The notes below the pieces were generated by a model, which saw only the letters and a program-made list of their open reading frames with translations, had not been told where the DNA came from and made no database searches. A DNA stretch of 12,730 bases from Candidatus Methanoperedens sp. Lineage in GTDB: Archaea; Halobacteriota; Methanosarcinia; Methanosarcinales; Methanoperedenaceae. Positions 1 through 6,710 of this stretch are shown one piece after another. Position 1 is the stretch's first letter, and each line of letters starts with the position of its first letter. The position numbers were made by a program, and so were the translations under genes. The stretch covers positions 1-12,730 of the forward strand of contig JAPMTY010000093.1 of assembly GCA_026552835.1 (NCBI GenBank), given 5' to 3'.

Positions 1-93
1 AGTAACTTAAAAGATGACCTGAAAGCCCTTACTCATGGGGCTGATGTCGGTCCCTGGCTTAAAAAAGATATAGAAACCAGGAAGAAAAAATAA
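1..93 (+). CDS. C-terminal end of an unidentified protein (partial)
   Basis: Frame 1 is open from the window edge to a TAA at 91-93 and encodes 30 residues containing HGADVGPWLKKDIETRKKK. The tail is basic and lysine-rich, as is common at archaeal protein C-termini. The stop codon directly abuts the stop codon of the convergent JAMM gene at 94, which supports both being real genes ending here. I do not recognise the family from so short a tail and propose no function. Confidence 0.6.
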   Translation, partial: SNLKDDLKALTHGADVGPWLKKDIETRKKK

Positions 94-483
94 TTACCAG
101 TTTTCTTCTTTTTCTTTAAACTCGTAATCGACTATCTCAAGCTTGACAGGTTTCCCCTCTTTATTGTAGCATGTCCAGCTTTCGATAGTATAAGGCGCGC
201 CCACAATTATGTGTATGCTGCCTTTTGCATCGAATAATTCAAGGTCGACGCCTGAAGGTCTTGTGTTGCCTGAGGGATGGCTGTGTACCGTTCCCACGGT
301 GCGTATATTGGGAAGCATGAATAATTGCATCACCGCGCTCTCATCTGTTGATTCGGTTCCCGGGACGACCACGACGTCTGTTATGACATCGCCATTTGCG
401 GAAAGCATGCCTGCAAACTCTTTCGGATACGAGGATTTGCAGACTTCGAGAATGAAATCTAATGTATCGCGTGCAATTTTCAT
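94..483 (-). CDS. JAMM/MPN (Mov34-type) zinc metalloprotease-like protein
   Basis: This 129-residue protein carries the complete JAMM zinc-protease signature: Glu22 in PKEFAG, then HSHPSG with His67 and His69, Ser77 and Asp80 in PSGVD, giving the spacing H-x-H-x7-S-x2-D. It is about as long as a bare MPN domain, with no extra domains, signal peptide or membrane segment, so it should be cytoplasmic. In archaea such proteins include desampylases, which remove ubiquitin-like SAMP modifiers from protein lysines; that substrate is an inference, not visible here. The ATG at 481-483 has no clear Shine-Dalgarno. A TATA-like box at 504-513, 21-30 nt upstream, suggests a leaderless message. It is convergent with the gene ending at 93 and divergent from the tRNA. 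Confidence 0.88.
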   Translation of the reverse strand: MKIARDTLDFILEVCKSSYPKEFAGMLSANGDVITDVVVVPGTESTDESAVMQLFMLPNIRTVGTVHSHPSGNTRPSGVDLELFDAKGSIHIIVGAPYTIESWTCYNKEGKPVKLEIVDYEFKEKEENW

Positions 484-503
484 ATGGTTAGATAAGTGCG
501 AAA

Positions 504-513
504 TGTATATATT
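504..513. promoter_or_regulatory. TATA box probably shared by the JAMM gene and tRNA-Lys
   Basis: TGTATATATT lies in the 60-nt divergent gap. It is near-palindromic, so it reads as an archaeal box A in both directions. It lies about 31 nt before the tRNA 5' end and 21-30 nt before the JAMM start codon, fitting archaeal TATA-to-start distances both ways. No second AT-rich core is obvious in the gap. Confidence 0.5.
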
Positions 514-543
514 AAGATAACATTATTAGAGGAAAGCCCAGAT

Positions 544-617
544 GGGCTGGTAGCTTAGACAGGCAGAGCGTCGGACTCTTAATCCGACGGCCGTGGGTTC
601 AAATCCCTCCCAGCCCG
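544..617 (+). tRNA. tRNA-Lys (anticodon CTT)
   Basis: The sequence folds as a full cloverleaf without intron. The acceptor stem is GGGCTGG (544-550) with CCAGCCC (610-616), followed by discriminator G617. The D stem is GCTT/AGAGC (553-556/565-569). The anticodon stem is TCGGA (571-575) with TCCGA (583-587) around loop CTCTTAA, placing anticodon CTT at 578-580. The T arm is 593-609 with loop TTCAAAT. The T stem has one apparent T-T mismatch (T594 opposite T608). CCA is not encoded. The tRNA should read AAG lysine codons. Confidence 0.95.
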
Positions 618-679
618 CTTCTCATGTTATCGATTGGGTTCAAAAACATCCACATTCATCAGCGAATGTAATAAGATTG

Positions 680-711
680 TGCCAAAAACAGTAGATAAAT
701 GAGTTTTGGCA
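680..711. terminator. Inverted repeat, possible terminator of the TPR gene
   Basis: TGCCAAAA at 680-687 is matched by its reverse complement TTTTGGCA at 704-711, around a loop of about 16 nt. It lies just beyond the stop codon of the minus-strand TPR gene and downstream of the plus-strand tRNA. Read on the minus strand it also carries a T5 run. Archaeal termination depends mainly on T tracts, so a terminator role is only plausible. A weaker 6-bp inverted repeat (ACATTC/GAATGT, 652-669) lies beside it. Confidence 0.35.
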
Positions 712-726
712 ATTCCACCAATTTCA

Positions 727-1887
727 TCACAAGTCGTATTTAGGAGAACGGCTCGGCCTGTTTGAAGTTGTTCCTTTTTCAAATTCAAAAAATGGAGTTT
801 TGACTTTTTGAATCTGTGGTATAAGTAGGATCACGATTATAACCCCCAGTAGGATTAAAAGAGAACTCATTTCTATCGATCTACTGCTGAACGTCGTCGT
901 ATTAGTCGTTGTGACGGTGATATTAGCTCCTGAAGTTACATTTTGGACAACTATTTCGGTTGTATTTAACATCGGAGTAGCGGACAATGATGGATTAAGT
1001 GAGAAAAGAATGATTAGGAAACCAAGAATAAAAGCTCCGCTGCCTAGGATAATTGCTATTATTGATTTTGAGTTGCTGGATTTCCACCAGTCCCACCAGT
1101 CCGGCCCCTCTTCTGTTGATAATAATTCCGCTTTAGCTAAATTGATTTGGAATTTTATAGAACTTGGATCTATTTCTACTGCTTTTCCAAAATTTTCAAT
1201 CGCTTTATCAAATTTGCCCTCTTCTCCATATAAAGTGCCAAAAGCATTATATGCCTCAGCATAACATGGATCCAACTTTATTGCTTGATCAAAATGAACT
1301 TTTGATTTTTCATAATCTTTTTTTCTAAGGTATATCAAACCAATGTTAAAATGAGCATGTTTGTATTTGGGATCTATGGTCAGAGCTTTCTGGTAACAGT
1401 TTATAGCTTCATCAAAGCTTTTCAATTCAAAAAGTGCACTGCCTTTACTATTCCATGCGATTTTATACATTGGGTCAATCTCTAAGGCTTTTTCAGAGCA
1501 ATTCTTGGCTTCGGAGTATTTGCCTAATCTACGGAGTGTAAAACCTTTATTATGTAGCGCCTCCTTATCCTTTGGATCGATTTTCAAGGCTTTATCATAA
1601 AAATCAACCGCTTCCTCCAGTTTATTAAGAATGGCCAAGCAAATAGCTTTGTTATACAGTGCTTTTGTATATTTGGGATCGATTTGTAAAGCCTTTTCGA
1701 AATATTTAATAGCCTCCTTATGTCTATTCAGATCAATAAAAACCGTGCCTTTGCCGTTCCATGCTTCTTTGTAATTAGAATCGATTTCCAAGGCTTTATC
1801 AAAGCTTTTAATAGCTTCGTCAAATAACCCATCATCAGCTTGTTTGACCCCTTGTTTGTACAAATCTTTTATCAACAAAGATTCCAT
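727..1887 (-). CDS. Membrane-anchored TPR-repeat protein (seven TPRs)
   Basis: The start is taken at the ATG 1885-1887 because GGAGGT stands about 7 nt upstream; an in-frame ATG 26 codons further up (1965) lacks such a site. The 386-residue product has seven consecutive 34-residue TPR units at about residues 5-242, each ending in a KALEIDP-like turn, forming a protein-binding superhelix. A tryptophan cluster DWWDWW follows at 263-268. Two hydrophobic segments (about 276-297 and 341-360) bracket a Thr/Asn-rich loop with four N-x-T sequons (Asn308, 316, 322, 329), so the loop is probably exported and N-glycosylated with the TPRs inside. The C-terminal 25 residues are basic. The base composition is more AT-rich than the biosynthetic genes. 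The partner is unknown; TPR proteins of this kind are common in Methanosarcinales and their function cannot be read from sequence. Confidence 0.85.
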   Translation of the reverse strand: MESLLIKDLYKQGVKQADDGLFDEAIKSFDKALEIDSNYKEAWNGKGTVFIDLNRHKEAIKYFEKALQIDPKYTKALYNKAICLAILNKLEEAVDFYDKALKIDPKDKEALHNKGFTLRRLGKYSEAKNCSEKALEIDPMYKIAWNSKGSALFELKSFDEAINCYQKALTIDPKYKHAHFNIGLIYLRKKDYEKSKVHFDQAIKLDPCYAEAYNAFGTLYGEEGKFDKAIENFGKAVEIDPSSIKFQINLAKAELLSTEEGPDWWDWWKSSNSKSIIAIILGSGAFILGFLIILFSLNPSLSATPMLNTTEIVVQNVTSGANITVTTTNTTTFSSRSIEMSSLLILLGVIIVILLIPQIQKVKTPFFEFEKGTTSNRPSRSPKYDL

Positions 1888-1894
1888 CCGAGCC

Positions 1895-1937
1895 ACCTCC
1901 TTAACATTAAAACACCAAAGACTTTCTTCTTTATAAT
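1895..1937 (-). promoter_or_regulatory. Promoter and Shine-Dalgarno of the TPR gene
   Basis: On the minus strand a TATA-like TTATAA (1931-1936) lies about 44 nt before the chosen ATG, predicting transcription start near 1906. AAGGAGGT (complement of 1895-1902) then follows before the start codon. Together they support the shorter start at 1887 and leave the upstream 26-codon extension outside the message. Confidence 0.5.
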
Positions 1938-1985
1938 CTTTTGTTCTACACAGTCCATATTTCAAATTGCAGGAAAACTATTAAT

Positions 1986-1994
1986 AGTTTAAAG
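1986..1994 (+). promoter_or_regulatory. TATA box of the radical SAM/peptide unit
   Basis: AGTTTAAAG, with core TTTAAA at 1988-1993, is about 22-27 nt before the ATG at 2015. That predicts a leaderless or very short-leader transcript and agrees with the absence of a well-placed Shine-Dalgarno. The adjoining CTATTAATAG (1979-1988) is a perfect 10-nt palindrome overlapping the box and could be an operator; that is inference only. Confidence 0.45.
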
Positions 1995-2014
1995 AAGGTC
2001 AAAACAACAGCTTT

Positions 2015-3178
2015 ATGGCTTTTCACGTGATGATAATCCCTACGCTGGGCTGTCCCGCTAATTGCAGCTATTGCTGGAGTTCAGATAAAGGATCTCCAAT
2101 AATGAGCATTGAAACCATCAAAGAAGTGGTAGAATGGCTCAAAGATTTCCGGGATGATCCTGTCACCTTTACATTCCATGGCGGGGAGCCGCTCCTTGCA
2201 GGCGCGGATTTTTACAGGCAGGCGCTGCCCTCACTCGCCAGGGGTTTAGCTCATCTGAAACCGGCTTTTGCATTGCAATCCAATCTCTGGTTAATGACCC
2301 CGGAAATGGCTAAAATCCTGGCAGAGTATAAAATTCCCATCGGTTCCAGTCTGGATGGCCCCGAAGAACTTACCGACTTGCAGAGAGGAAAAGGATATTA
2401 CAAGAAGACCATGAAGGGCTATGAAATTGCCAGGGCCGGGGGTCTTAAGGTGAGCTTCATCTGCACCTTCACTTCCCAATCTGTAAAGCGGAAAGAGGAG
2501 ATATTTAATTTTTTCCTTGAGAATGGAATAACTCTTAAATTGCATCCCGCTCTCCCGTCAATCCGTGATGAAAACCCGGGAAAATATGCACTTTCTCCGG
2601 AAGAGTATGGAGAATTGCTGGTTTATCTTCTGGATAAATACCTGGAAAACCTGGGTAAGATAGAGATTATGAATATTGACCACCTGTGCAAATGCGTTTT
2701 CACAAGCCGGGGCACGGTCTGCACTTTTGTGGACTGCATGGGTGATACATTCGCGGTCGGGCCTGACGGGAGCATCTATCCCTGCTATCGTTTCATAGGC
2801 ATGCCGGAATATGTTATGGGCAATGTCAAAGACCATCCAAGCAGGGAAGAGCTTGCCCAGTCTCCAGCATGGAAGCTTATGTTCCAATTCAAGGAATATG
2901 TGGACAAGAATTGCGGGGAATGTAAATATATCAAATGTTGCCGGGGCGGCTGCCCCTACAATGCCATAGCGCCGACTGAAGGCGAAATAAAAGGGGTTGA
3001 CCCGCACTGTAAAGCCTATAAGAGGATATTCGACGAAATAACAGAGCGGTGGGAGAAGGAGTTTTTTGGCTCACCTGATATGCCGATGTTTACCCTTCCG
3101 AATCAACCCAGGAAGGAAGCTAAAGCCGGAATAATGCCTTTAATGATGAAGCGTATCCAGGCCCATGATTCGGGTTAA
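2015..3178 (+). CDS. Radical SAM/SPASM peptide-modifying-type enzyme (Mhun_1560-like)
   Basis: The 387-residue protein begins almost at its radical SAM cluster motif CPANCSYC (Cys13, 17, 20; CX3CX2C). FHGGEP (55-59) and SSLDGP (111-116) follow, as in the anaerobic sulfatase-maturase branch. The C-terminal half has a complete SPASM domain with seven cysteines in the canonical order: Cys241-x10-Gly-x4-Cys257, Cys300-x2-Cys303-x5-Cys309-x3-Cys313 and Cys332, binding two auxiliary Fe4S4 clusters. Such enzymes abstract a hydrogen via the 5'-deoxyadenosyl radical and modify peptide side chains. From memory it resembles the methanogen-restricted family named for Mhun_1560 (TIGR04083); I could not check this. 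A small peptide gene starts 9 nt after the stop, in the position expected for its substrate. The ATG at 2030 is an alternative start. The modification made is unknown. Confidence 0.9.
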   Translation: MAFHVMIIPTLGCPANCSYCWSSDKGSPIMSIETIKEVVEWLKDFRDDPVTFTFHGGEPLLAGADFYRQALPSLARGLAHLKPAFALQSNLWLMTPEMAKILAEYKIPIGSSLDGPEELTDLQRGKGYYKKTMKGYEIARAGGLKVSFICTFTSQSVKRKEEIFNFFLENGITLKLHPALPSIRDENPGKYALSPEEYGELLVYLLDKYLENLGKIEIMNIDHLCKCVFTSRGTVCTFVDCMGDTFAVGPDGSIYPCYRFIGMPEYVMGNVKDHPSREELAQSPAWKLMFQFKEYVDKNCGECKYIKCCRGGCPYNAIAPTEGEIKGVDPHCKAYKRIFDEITERWEKEFFGSPDMPMFTLPNQPRKEAKAGIMPLMMKRIQAHDSG

Positions 3179-3187
3179 GGTGATAAT

Positions 3188-3349
3188 ATGAGTGAAGTAG
3201 TAAAACTTCACAAATCAGGTAAAAACCTGGTAATTACCATACCGGCAGAGATATGTGAGAAGTTAGAACTCAAAGAAGGGTCAGAGGTGGAGATTGAGCC
3301 TTTTACTTGCAGCGGTGACCCCGGGGCGCGCATAAAACCAAAAAAATGA
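3188..3349 (+). CDS. AbrB/MazE-like small peptide, probable radical SAM substrate (RiPP precursor)
   Basis: This 53-residue ORF starts 9 nt after the radical SAM stop, and AAGGTGAT (3177-3184), a strong archaeal Shine-Dalgarno, precedes its ATG. Residues 1-38 resemble the swapped-hairpin AbrB/MazE/SpoVT fold: MSEVVKLHKSGKNLVITIP, then AEICEKLELKEGSEVEIE. The last 14 residues, TCSGDPGARIKPKK, are not part of that fold and contain Cys41 and a Gly-Asp-Pro-Gly turn. Inference: the AbrB-like part acts as leader or recognition scaffold and the tail around Cys41 is modified by the preceding enzyme. I recall a TIGRFAM family of methanogen peptides (methano_modCys) paired with this enzyme type, but cannot verify it. 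The alternative is an ordinary AbrB-type DNA-binding regulator; no toxin gene accompanies it, which argues against an antitoxin. No export or protease gene is adjacent. Confidence 0.85.
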   Translation: MSEVVKLHKSGKNLVITIPAEICEKLELKEGSEVEIEPFTCSGDPGARIKPKK

Positions 3350-3353
3350 TTAC

Positions 3354-3370
3354 ATTGTATTTTACTTTTT
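3354..3370 (+). terminator. T-rich terminator after the peptide gene
   Basis: ATTGTATTTTACTTTTT begins 5 nt after the peptide stop codon, as expected for archaeal T-tract termination, and runs into the end of the convergent deoxyhypusine synthase gene. The opposite-strand T runs, formed by the peptide's terminal lysine codons (3335-3346), could terminate the synthase transcript. The two 3' ends would then overlap. Confidence 0.45.
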
Positions 3371-4288
3371 GTCCCGACTTTTCGCCGCAGCTACAATAAT
3401 CGGCAGCGTGATGGTGGCATCTGAATAAACAGTTACGGCCCGCGCCTTCTCGCCCACCTTACCCCACGAGCGCGCCTCATCGAGCGTGGCGCCAGAGAGC
3501 CCGCCCGTCTCGGGCCTGTCCATGGTGAGCTGGATGGCATAATCAAAAGACCTCGGCGTGACAAGCATTGACTGGAGAATGAAGTTCTTGGGAACACCGC
3601 CGCCAACTATCATAACGCCGGCGCGCTTTGCCTCATAGCACCTGTCGATCAATCCCCGCATATCTGCAAAAACATCCACGTTGAGCGGCTTTGTCTGTTT
3701 GTAAAGCCATGCCTGGAGACCAATAATCGAGTCTTGGATTGCGGGGCAGTAAACAGGCACGCCCATGTCATATGCGCTTTTCAAAATCGAGTTGTCATCA
3801 TCCAGTCTTGAACCGATGTGCGAGAGAAGTTCGGTGATGGAAAGTTTTTCCGGGATTTCCCTGAAAATCGACTGCAGCTTCTCCTCAAAATTTGTAAAAT
3901 GGCGCTCAGGCAGAAAAACATCATATATGCGGTTTACAGCGTCATGTTTTAGCTTTACGTCATCGGCAACGTCAGTTCCCTTGTAATGGTGAAGCCCCAT
4001 GGATTCGATGATATCATGGACAAGATTTGCGCCCGTGGAGACAAGAATATCGATTTCCCCGTCCCTTATCATGCCGCTCACAACCTGTCTCATCCCGGCT
4101 GGAACCATAGCGCCTGCAAGACCGAAGAATTTGGTGCATTCCCGGTCATTGACCATCTCCCTGTAGATATCCACGGCTTCAAAAAGGCGTCCGGCCCCGA
4201 AAGCGCAGCCGGAAAATGCCTCCACAAGCTCGTTCACGGTCATGTCAGGTACAATCTTCGCATGTTTGATGGGTCTTTTAAGTTCCAT
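3362..4288 (-). CDS. dys: Deoxyhypusine synthase
   Basis: This enzyme transfers the aminobutyl group of spermidine to one lysine of archaeal translation factor aIF5A in an NAD-dependent reaction, the first step of hypusine formation. The 308-residue protein has the family hallmarks: N-terminal IVPDMTVNELV, STGAN (85-89) for NAD binding, CPAIQDSIIG (181-190) in the spermidine pocket, GGGVPKNF (229-236) with the catalytic Lys234, and SDATITLPIIVAA near the C-terminus. The ATG at 4286-4288 is preferred: it lies 5 nt after the cfbE stop, behind an AGGT element, and gives the usual N-terminus MELKRPIKH. A GTG at 4304-4306 would add six residues and overlap cfbE. It is the third gene of the cfbA-cfbE operon and is convergent with the peptide gene. 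Confidence 0.92.
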   Translation of the reverse strand: MELKRPIKHAKIVPDMTVNELVEAFSGCAFGAGRLFEAVDIYREMVNDRECTKFFGLAGAMVPAGMRQVVSGMIRDGEIDILVSTGANLVHDIIESMGLHHYKGTDVADDVKLKHDAVNRIYDVFLPERHFTNFEEKLQSIFREIPEKLSITELLSHIGSRLDDDNSILKSAYDMGVPVYCPAIQDSIIGLQAWLYKQTKPLNVDVFADMRGLIDRCYEAKRAGVMIVGGGVPKNFILQSMLVTPRSFDYAIQLTMDRPETGGLSGATLDEARSWGKVGEKARAVTVYSDATITLPIIVAAAKSRDKK

Positions 4289-4293
4289 ATTTA

Positions 4294-5652
4294 TTACCTG
4301 AAACACTTCACACAGGATAAAATAATATCCTTTTCATGCGTCAATTTTTTTGCAAGTTCAATCCCGGCTTCAAGATTCCCGGCATAATAGATATTATTTC
4401 CAGGATTAACAAACGGCTTCATCCTTTCTCCCACAAGCACAAGGGCTGCAAGTTCATCGAGGTGCTTCCGGATGAACAGTTCAACACCCGATGGGTCAAG
4501 CCCTTCGCATACCTCTTTTGCCTCCTCGCCGAGCACCATGACGATTCTCTCCCCCTGCGCTTTTGAAAAATCAAGAGCCTTTTCAGCAACTCTTATGTCC
4601 ATCCCTGAATTTGAATTATCTATCAACGTTCTTCCGTCAAGGATGGTCTTTTTCATGCGCCCCTCGGCGCCGCTAAATTCAGTAAGTGCACGTCCGATTG
4701 TCTCGGCGCCGGTATCCATCGTAAGTGCTGCGGCAACGGCACACGCAAATGCGGTTTTATAGGCGGTCACATCGTAACCCTGCGCCAGAGGGAGACATAT
4801 CCTGCCGTGGTTTTTATTAAGATAATACGCTATTGTTTTTTCGTCCTCGTAATAAACATTGCATGAGGCATCAACAGATTCAGTAAACGAAATGATATTC
4901 AAGTCCCTCCTGCAAGCCCCGAAAAACCTCAACGCATCGTTGTTCACCACTACCGAACTTCCAGGTTTTGCGTTGAGTATCATCTGGCGCTTTGCGTCGC
5001 TTGCCAGCTTTGTGCCGCTGGCTATTTTATAGTCATTGGCTATTGTGGTTATCACTCCGATATCGGCACAGCCTGTTCCGCCAAGAGAAATTTCCGATAT
5101 GAACACATCAAATCCAATGCCAGCCTCATCCAGGGCATCAAGCGCCGAAAGAACGCTTGCAGGCGTTATGCTTATCCCTTTTTTGATTATTTTTCTTGCA
5201 CTCCAGTCCTCAATGCCGCGGCTTGTGTGCGAAACGACTTTTTTTTCCCCGGATAAAATCTGAGCAAGCAGGATTGCAGTACTTGTTTTTGCTTTCGTAC
5301 CTGTTATTTCAACCAGGGTTTTATTTTTCAGGTTGTATCCGGATAAAATTTGCCCGACTGCTGCATGATGCGATAAAACAGGTATATTATTCGTATGCGC
5401 ATCCTTTAGCATGGGATAATTGGAATCAAGATGCACAGGGGCGATTATAATGTCAAAATCAGATGCGTTCAGCGGCTCCCGTGAAGTTCTTATGCCGCAA
5501 TTTTCAAGAGCCTCCAACTCGCTGGCGCCAAGCGTCTTATAAACGTCAACCGCAGCAATTTCGCTTACAATATTCTTGAGCTTCCGAGCTATTACAGCGC
5601 CGCCGTGTGTCAGGTCAAGAACGGCTACTTTTGATGAGGATTTAAAATGCAT
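4294..5652 (-). CDS. cfbE: Coenzyme F430 synthetase (Mur-ligase family CfbE)
   Basis: CfbE performs the last step of F430 biosynthesis: ATP-dependent cyclisation that forms the six-membered carbocyclic ring in 15,17(3)-seco-F430-17(3)-acid. The 452-residue product has a Mur-ligase layout. An N-terminal Rossmann-like part contains LDLTHGG. The ATP P-loop ITGTKAKTST lies at about 116-125, and the central domain contains ISEISLGGTG. The C-terminal domain begins with the GRMKKTI segment. Length and the pairing with cfbA separate it from peptidoglycan MurC/MurE. ATG 5650-5652 overlaps the cfbA TGA by one base (TGATG), implying translational coupling; a TTG one codon upstream is the alternative. 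cfbB, cfbC and cfbD are absent here and must be elsewhere if F430 is made. Confidence 0.9.
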   Translation of the reverse strand: MHFKSSSKVAVLDLTHGGAVIARKLKNIVSEIAAVDVYKTLGASELEALENCGIRTSREPLNASDFDIIIAPVHLDSNYPMLKDAHTNNIPVLSHHAAVGQILSGYNLKNKTLVEITGTKAKTSTAILLAQILSGEKKVVSHTSRGIEDWSARKIIKKGISITPASVLSALDALDEAGIGFDVFISEISLGGTGCADIGVITTIANDYKIASGTKLASDAKRQMILNAKPGSSVVVNNDALRFFGACRRDLNIISFTESVDASCNVYYEDEKTIAYYLNKNHGRICLPLAQGYDVTAYKTAFACAVAAALTMDTGAETIGRALTEFSGAEGRMKKTILDGRTLIDNSNSGMDIRVAEKALDFSKAQGERIVMVLGEEAKEVCEGLDPSGVELFIRKHLDELAALVLVGERMKPFVNPGNNIYYAGNLEAGIELAKKLTHEKDIILSCVKCFR

Positions 5653-6056
5653 CAATTCGATGAAAGGGCTTCCTTTGCCCTCTTGAATGCCAGTTCAGCG
5701 ACCAGTTCATCAACGCCGAGCGGTTCCGAATATACAAGCGTTACATCCCTGCCATCCACTTTTATCGTGGTTTTCCTCTCCTCGCGGCTTACGCCAAGGA
5801 TCTGGGGTATGTCTTCCGTGGTATGAACGCCATGCGCCAGGAAAATAGGGACGGCTACGATTGTGGTCACGCCAGTACCTTTAAAAGCGTCAAGCCCTTC
5901 CTTCATTGTGGGATTGTTCATATTCATAAACCCCGTCCTGACGACCACATTCCTGTATTTCTTCGCAATAAGCCCAGCAACCCCTGTCACCACGTCTTTG
6001 TTATAGGGGAGTTTGCTTCCATGCCCGAGTGCAAGTATTCCAATTTTTTCGCTCAT
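5652..6056 (-). CDS. cfbA: Sirohydrochlorin nickelochelatase (CfbA, short CbiX type)
   Basis: CfbA inserts nickel into sirohydrochlorin, opening F430 synthesis; the short CbiX proteins can also insert cobalt for cobamides. At 134 residues it is the archaeal half-size chelatase that works as a homodimer. It has GHGS with His12 near the N-terminus and PIFLAHGVHTTEDIP with His75 and His78, the metal-handling histidines of the family. The ATG at 6054-6056 follows GAGG at a spacing of about 6 nt. Transcription probably starts from a TATATGA-like box near 6110-6116 on the minus strand. It leads the operon cfbA-cfbE-deoxyhypusine synthase and is divergent from the aTrm56 gene. Confidence 0.92.
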   Translation of the reverse strand: MSEKIGILALGHGSKLPYNKDVVTGVAGLIAKKYRNVVVRTGFMNMNNPTMKEGLDAFKGTGVTTIVAVPIFLAHGVHTTEDIPQILGVSREERKTTIKVDGRDVTLVYSEPLGVDELVAELAFKRAKEALSSN

Positions 6057-6109
6057 AAAATTCCTCGTTTAATCGTGATAATTGAATGGTTTTTTATGGT
6101 GGTGGCTTC

Positions 6110-6116
6110 ATATAAC
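6110..6116 (-). promoter_or_regulatory. TATA box of the cfbA operon
   Basis: On the minus strand GTTATATG lies 54-60 nt before the cfbA ATG. A start about 26 nt downstream leaves a leader of roughly 28 nt that contains the GAGG Shine-Dalgarno. Confidence 0.4.
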
Positions 6117-6140
6117 CCTTTTGATTGGCTTTAGGGCATC

Positions 6141-6150
6141 AATTTAAATG
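6141..6150 (+). promoter_or_regulatory. TATA box of the aTrm56 operon
   Basis: AATTTAAATG, core TTTAAA at 6143-6148, predicts a transcript start near 6172. That is downstream of the in-frame ATG at 6156 and just before the ATG at 6177. It is the main reason for choosing the later start, with a nearly leaderless message. Confidence 0.5.
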
Positions 6151-6176
6151 CCCGCATGTATATTCACGTCAAACCT

Positions 6177-6710
6177 ATGCGAATTACAATACTCCGTCTC
6201 GGCCACCGCATCCAGAGAGACCAGAGGATAACCACCCATGTTGCACTCACGGCGCGCGCTCTGGGAGCAGAAGGCATGCTTCTTGATTCTGATGATTCTG
6301 GCATCGAGAAGAGCCTGAACGAGGCAGCGGCAAGGTGGGGCGGCTCGTTCTATGTAAGAAGGATTACAAGCTGGAAAAGCGAGATTAAAAAATGGAAAGA
6401 AGCAGGCGGGAAAGTGCTGCATCTGACCATGTACGGTGTCAATCTACCGGATGCGATACCACAGATAGCTGCGGATGCTGAGAATCTTATGATTGTAGTC
6501 GGGGCAGAGAAAGTCCCGCCTGAGATGTATGAGCTAGCAGACTGGAACGTGGCCGTGGGAAACCAGCCGCACTCCGAGGTCGCAGCGCTTGCCATAATTC
6601 TTGACAGGCTTAATGCGGCAGAGGGGAAGGACGCCCTGAGAACAAAATTTGCAGGGGGCGAGATAGAGATTGTTCCCAAAAAAAGAGGGAAAGAGGTAAT
6701 AAGTAAATGA
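6177..6710 (+). CDS. tRNA (cytidine(56)-2'-O)-methyltransferase (aTrm56)
   Basis: This archaea-specific SPOUT enzyme methylates the 2'-OH of C56 in the tRNA T loop using S-adenosylmethionine. The 177-residue protein opens with ILRLGHRIQRDQRITTHVAL, a hallmark of the family. The trefoil-knot motifs follow: LHLTMYGVNLPD (81-92), IVVGAEKVP (106-114) and NVAVGNQPHSEVAAL (124-138). The knot region binds the cofactor, and the enzyme acts as a dimer. The start at 6177 gives the standard N-terminus MRITILRLGHR; the ATG at 6156 lies in the predicted untranscribed leader. Its TGA overlaps the next ATG by 4 nt (ATGA, 6707-6710), so the two genes are translationally coupled. Confidence 0.93.
   Translation: MRITILRLGHRIQRDQRITTHVALTARALGAEGMLLDSDDSGIEKSLNEAAARWGGSFYVRRITSWKSEIKKWKEAGGKVLHLTMYGVNLPDAIPQIAADAENLMIVVGAEKVPPEMYELADWNVAVGNQPHSEVAALAIILDRLNAAEGKDALRTKFAGGEIEIVPKKRGKEVISK

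Noticed and set aside
595..644. tRNA-derived attachment site: GGGTTCAAA of the T arm (595-603) recurs at 636-644
   Set aside because: Only nine bases are shared, there is no integrase gene, and the repeat is too close to bound an element.
1888..1965. 26-residue N-terminal extension of the TPR protein
   Set aside because: The GGAGGT site lies directly before the internal ATG at 1887, and the predicted transcript start is downstream of the earlier ATG.
2291..3007. Long antisense ORFs inside the radical SAM gene
   Set aside because: They mirror codon bias of the strongly supported plus-strand gene and show no family motifs.
3188..3349. Antitoxin of a MazE/AbrB toxin-antitoxin pair
   Set aside because: No toxin gene is adjacent, the upstream partner is a radical SAM enzyme, and the C-terminal tail differs from antitoxin tails. 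Kept only as a minor alternative.
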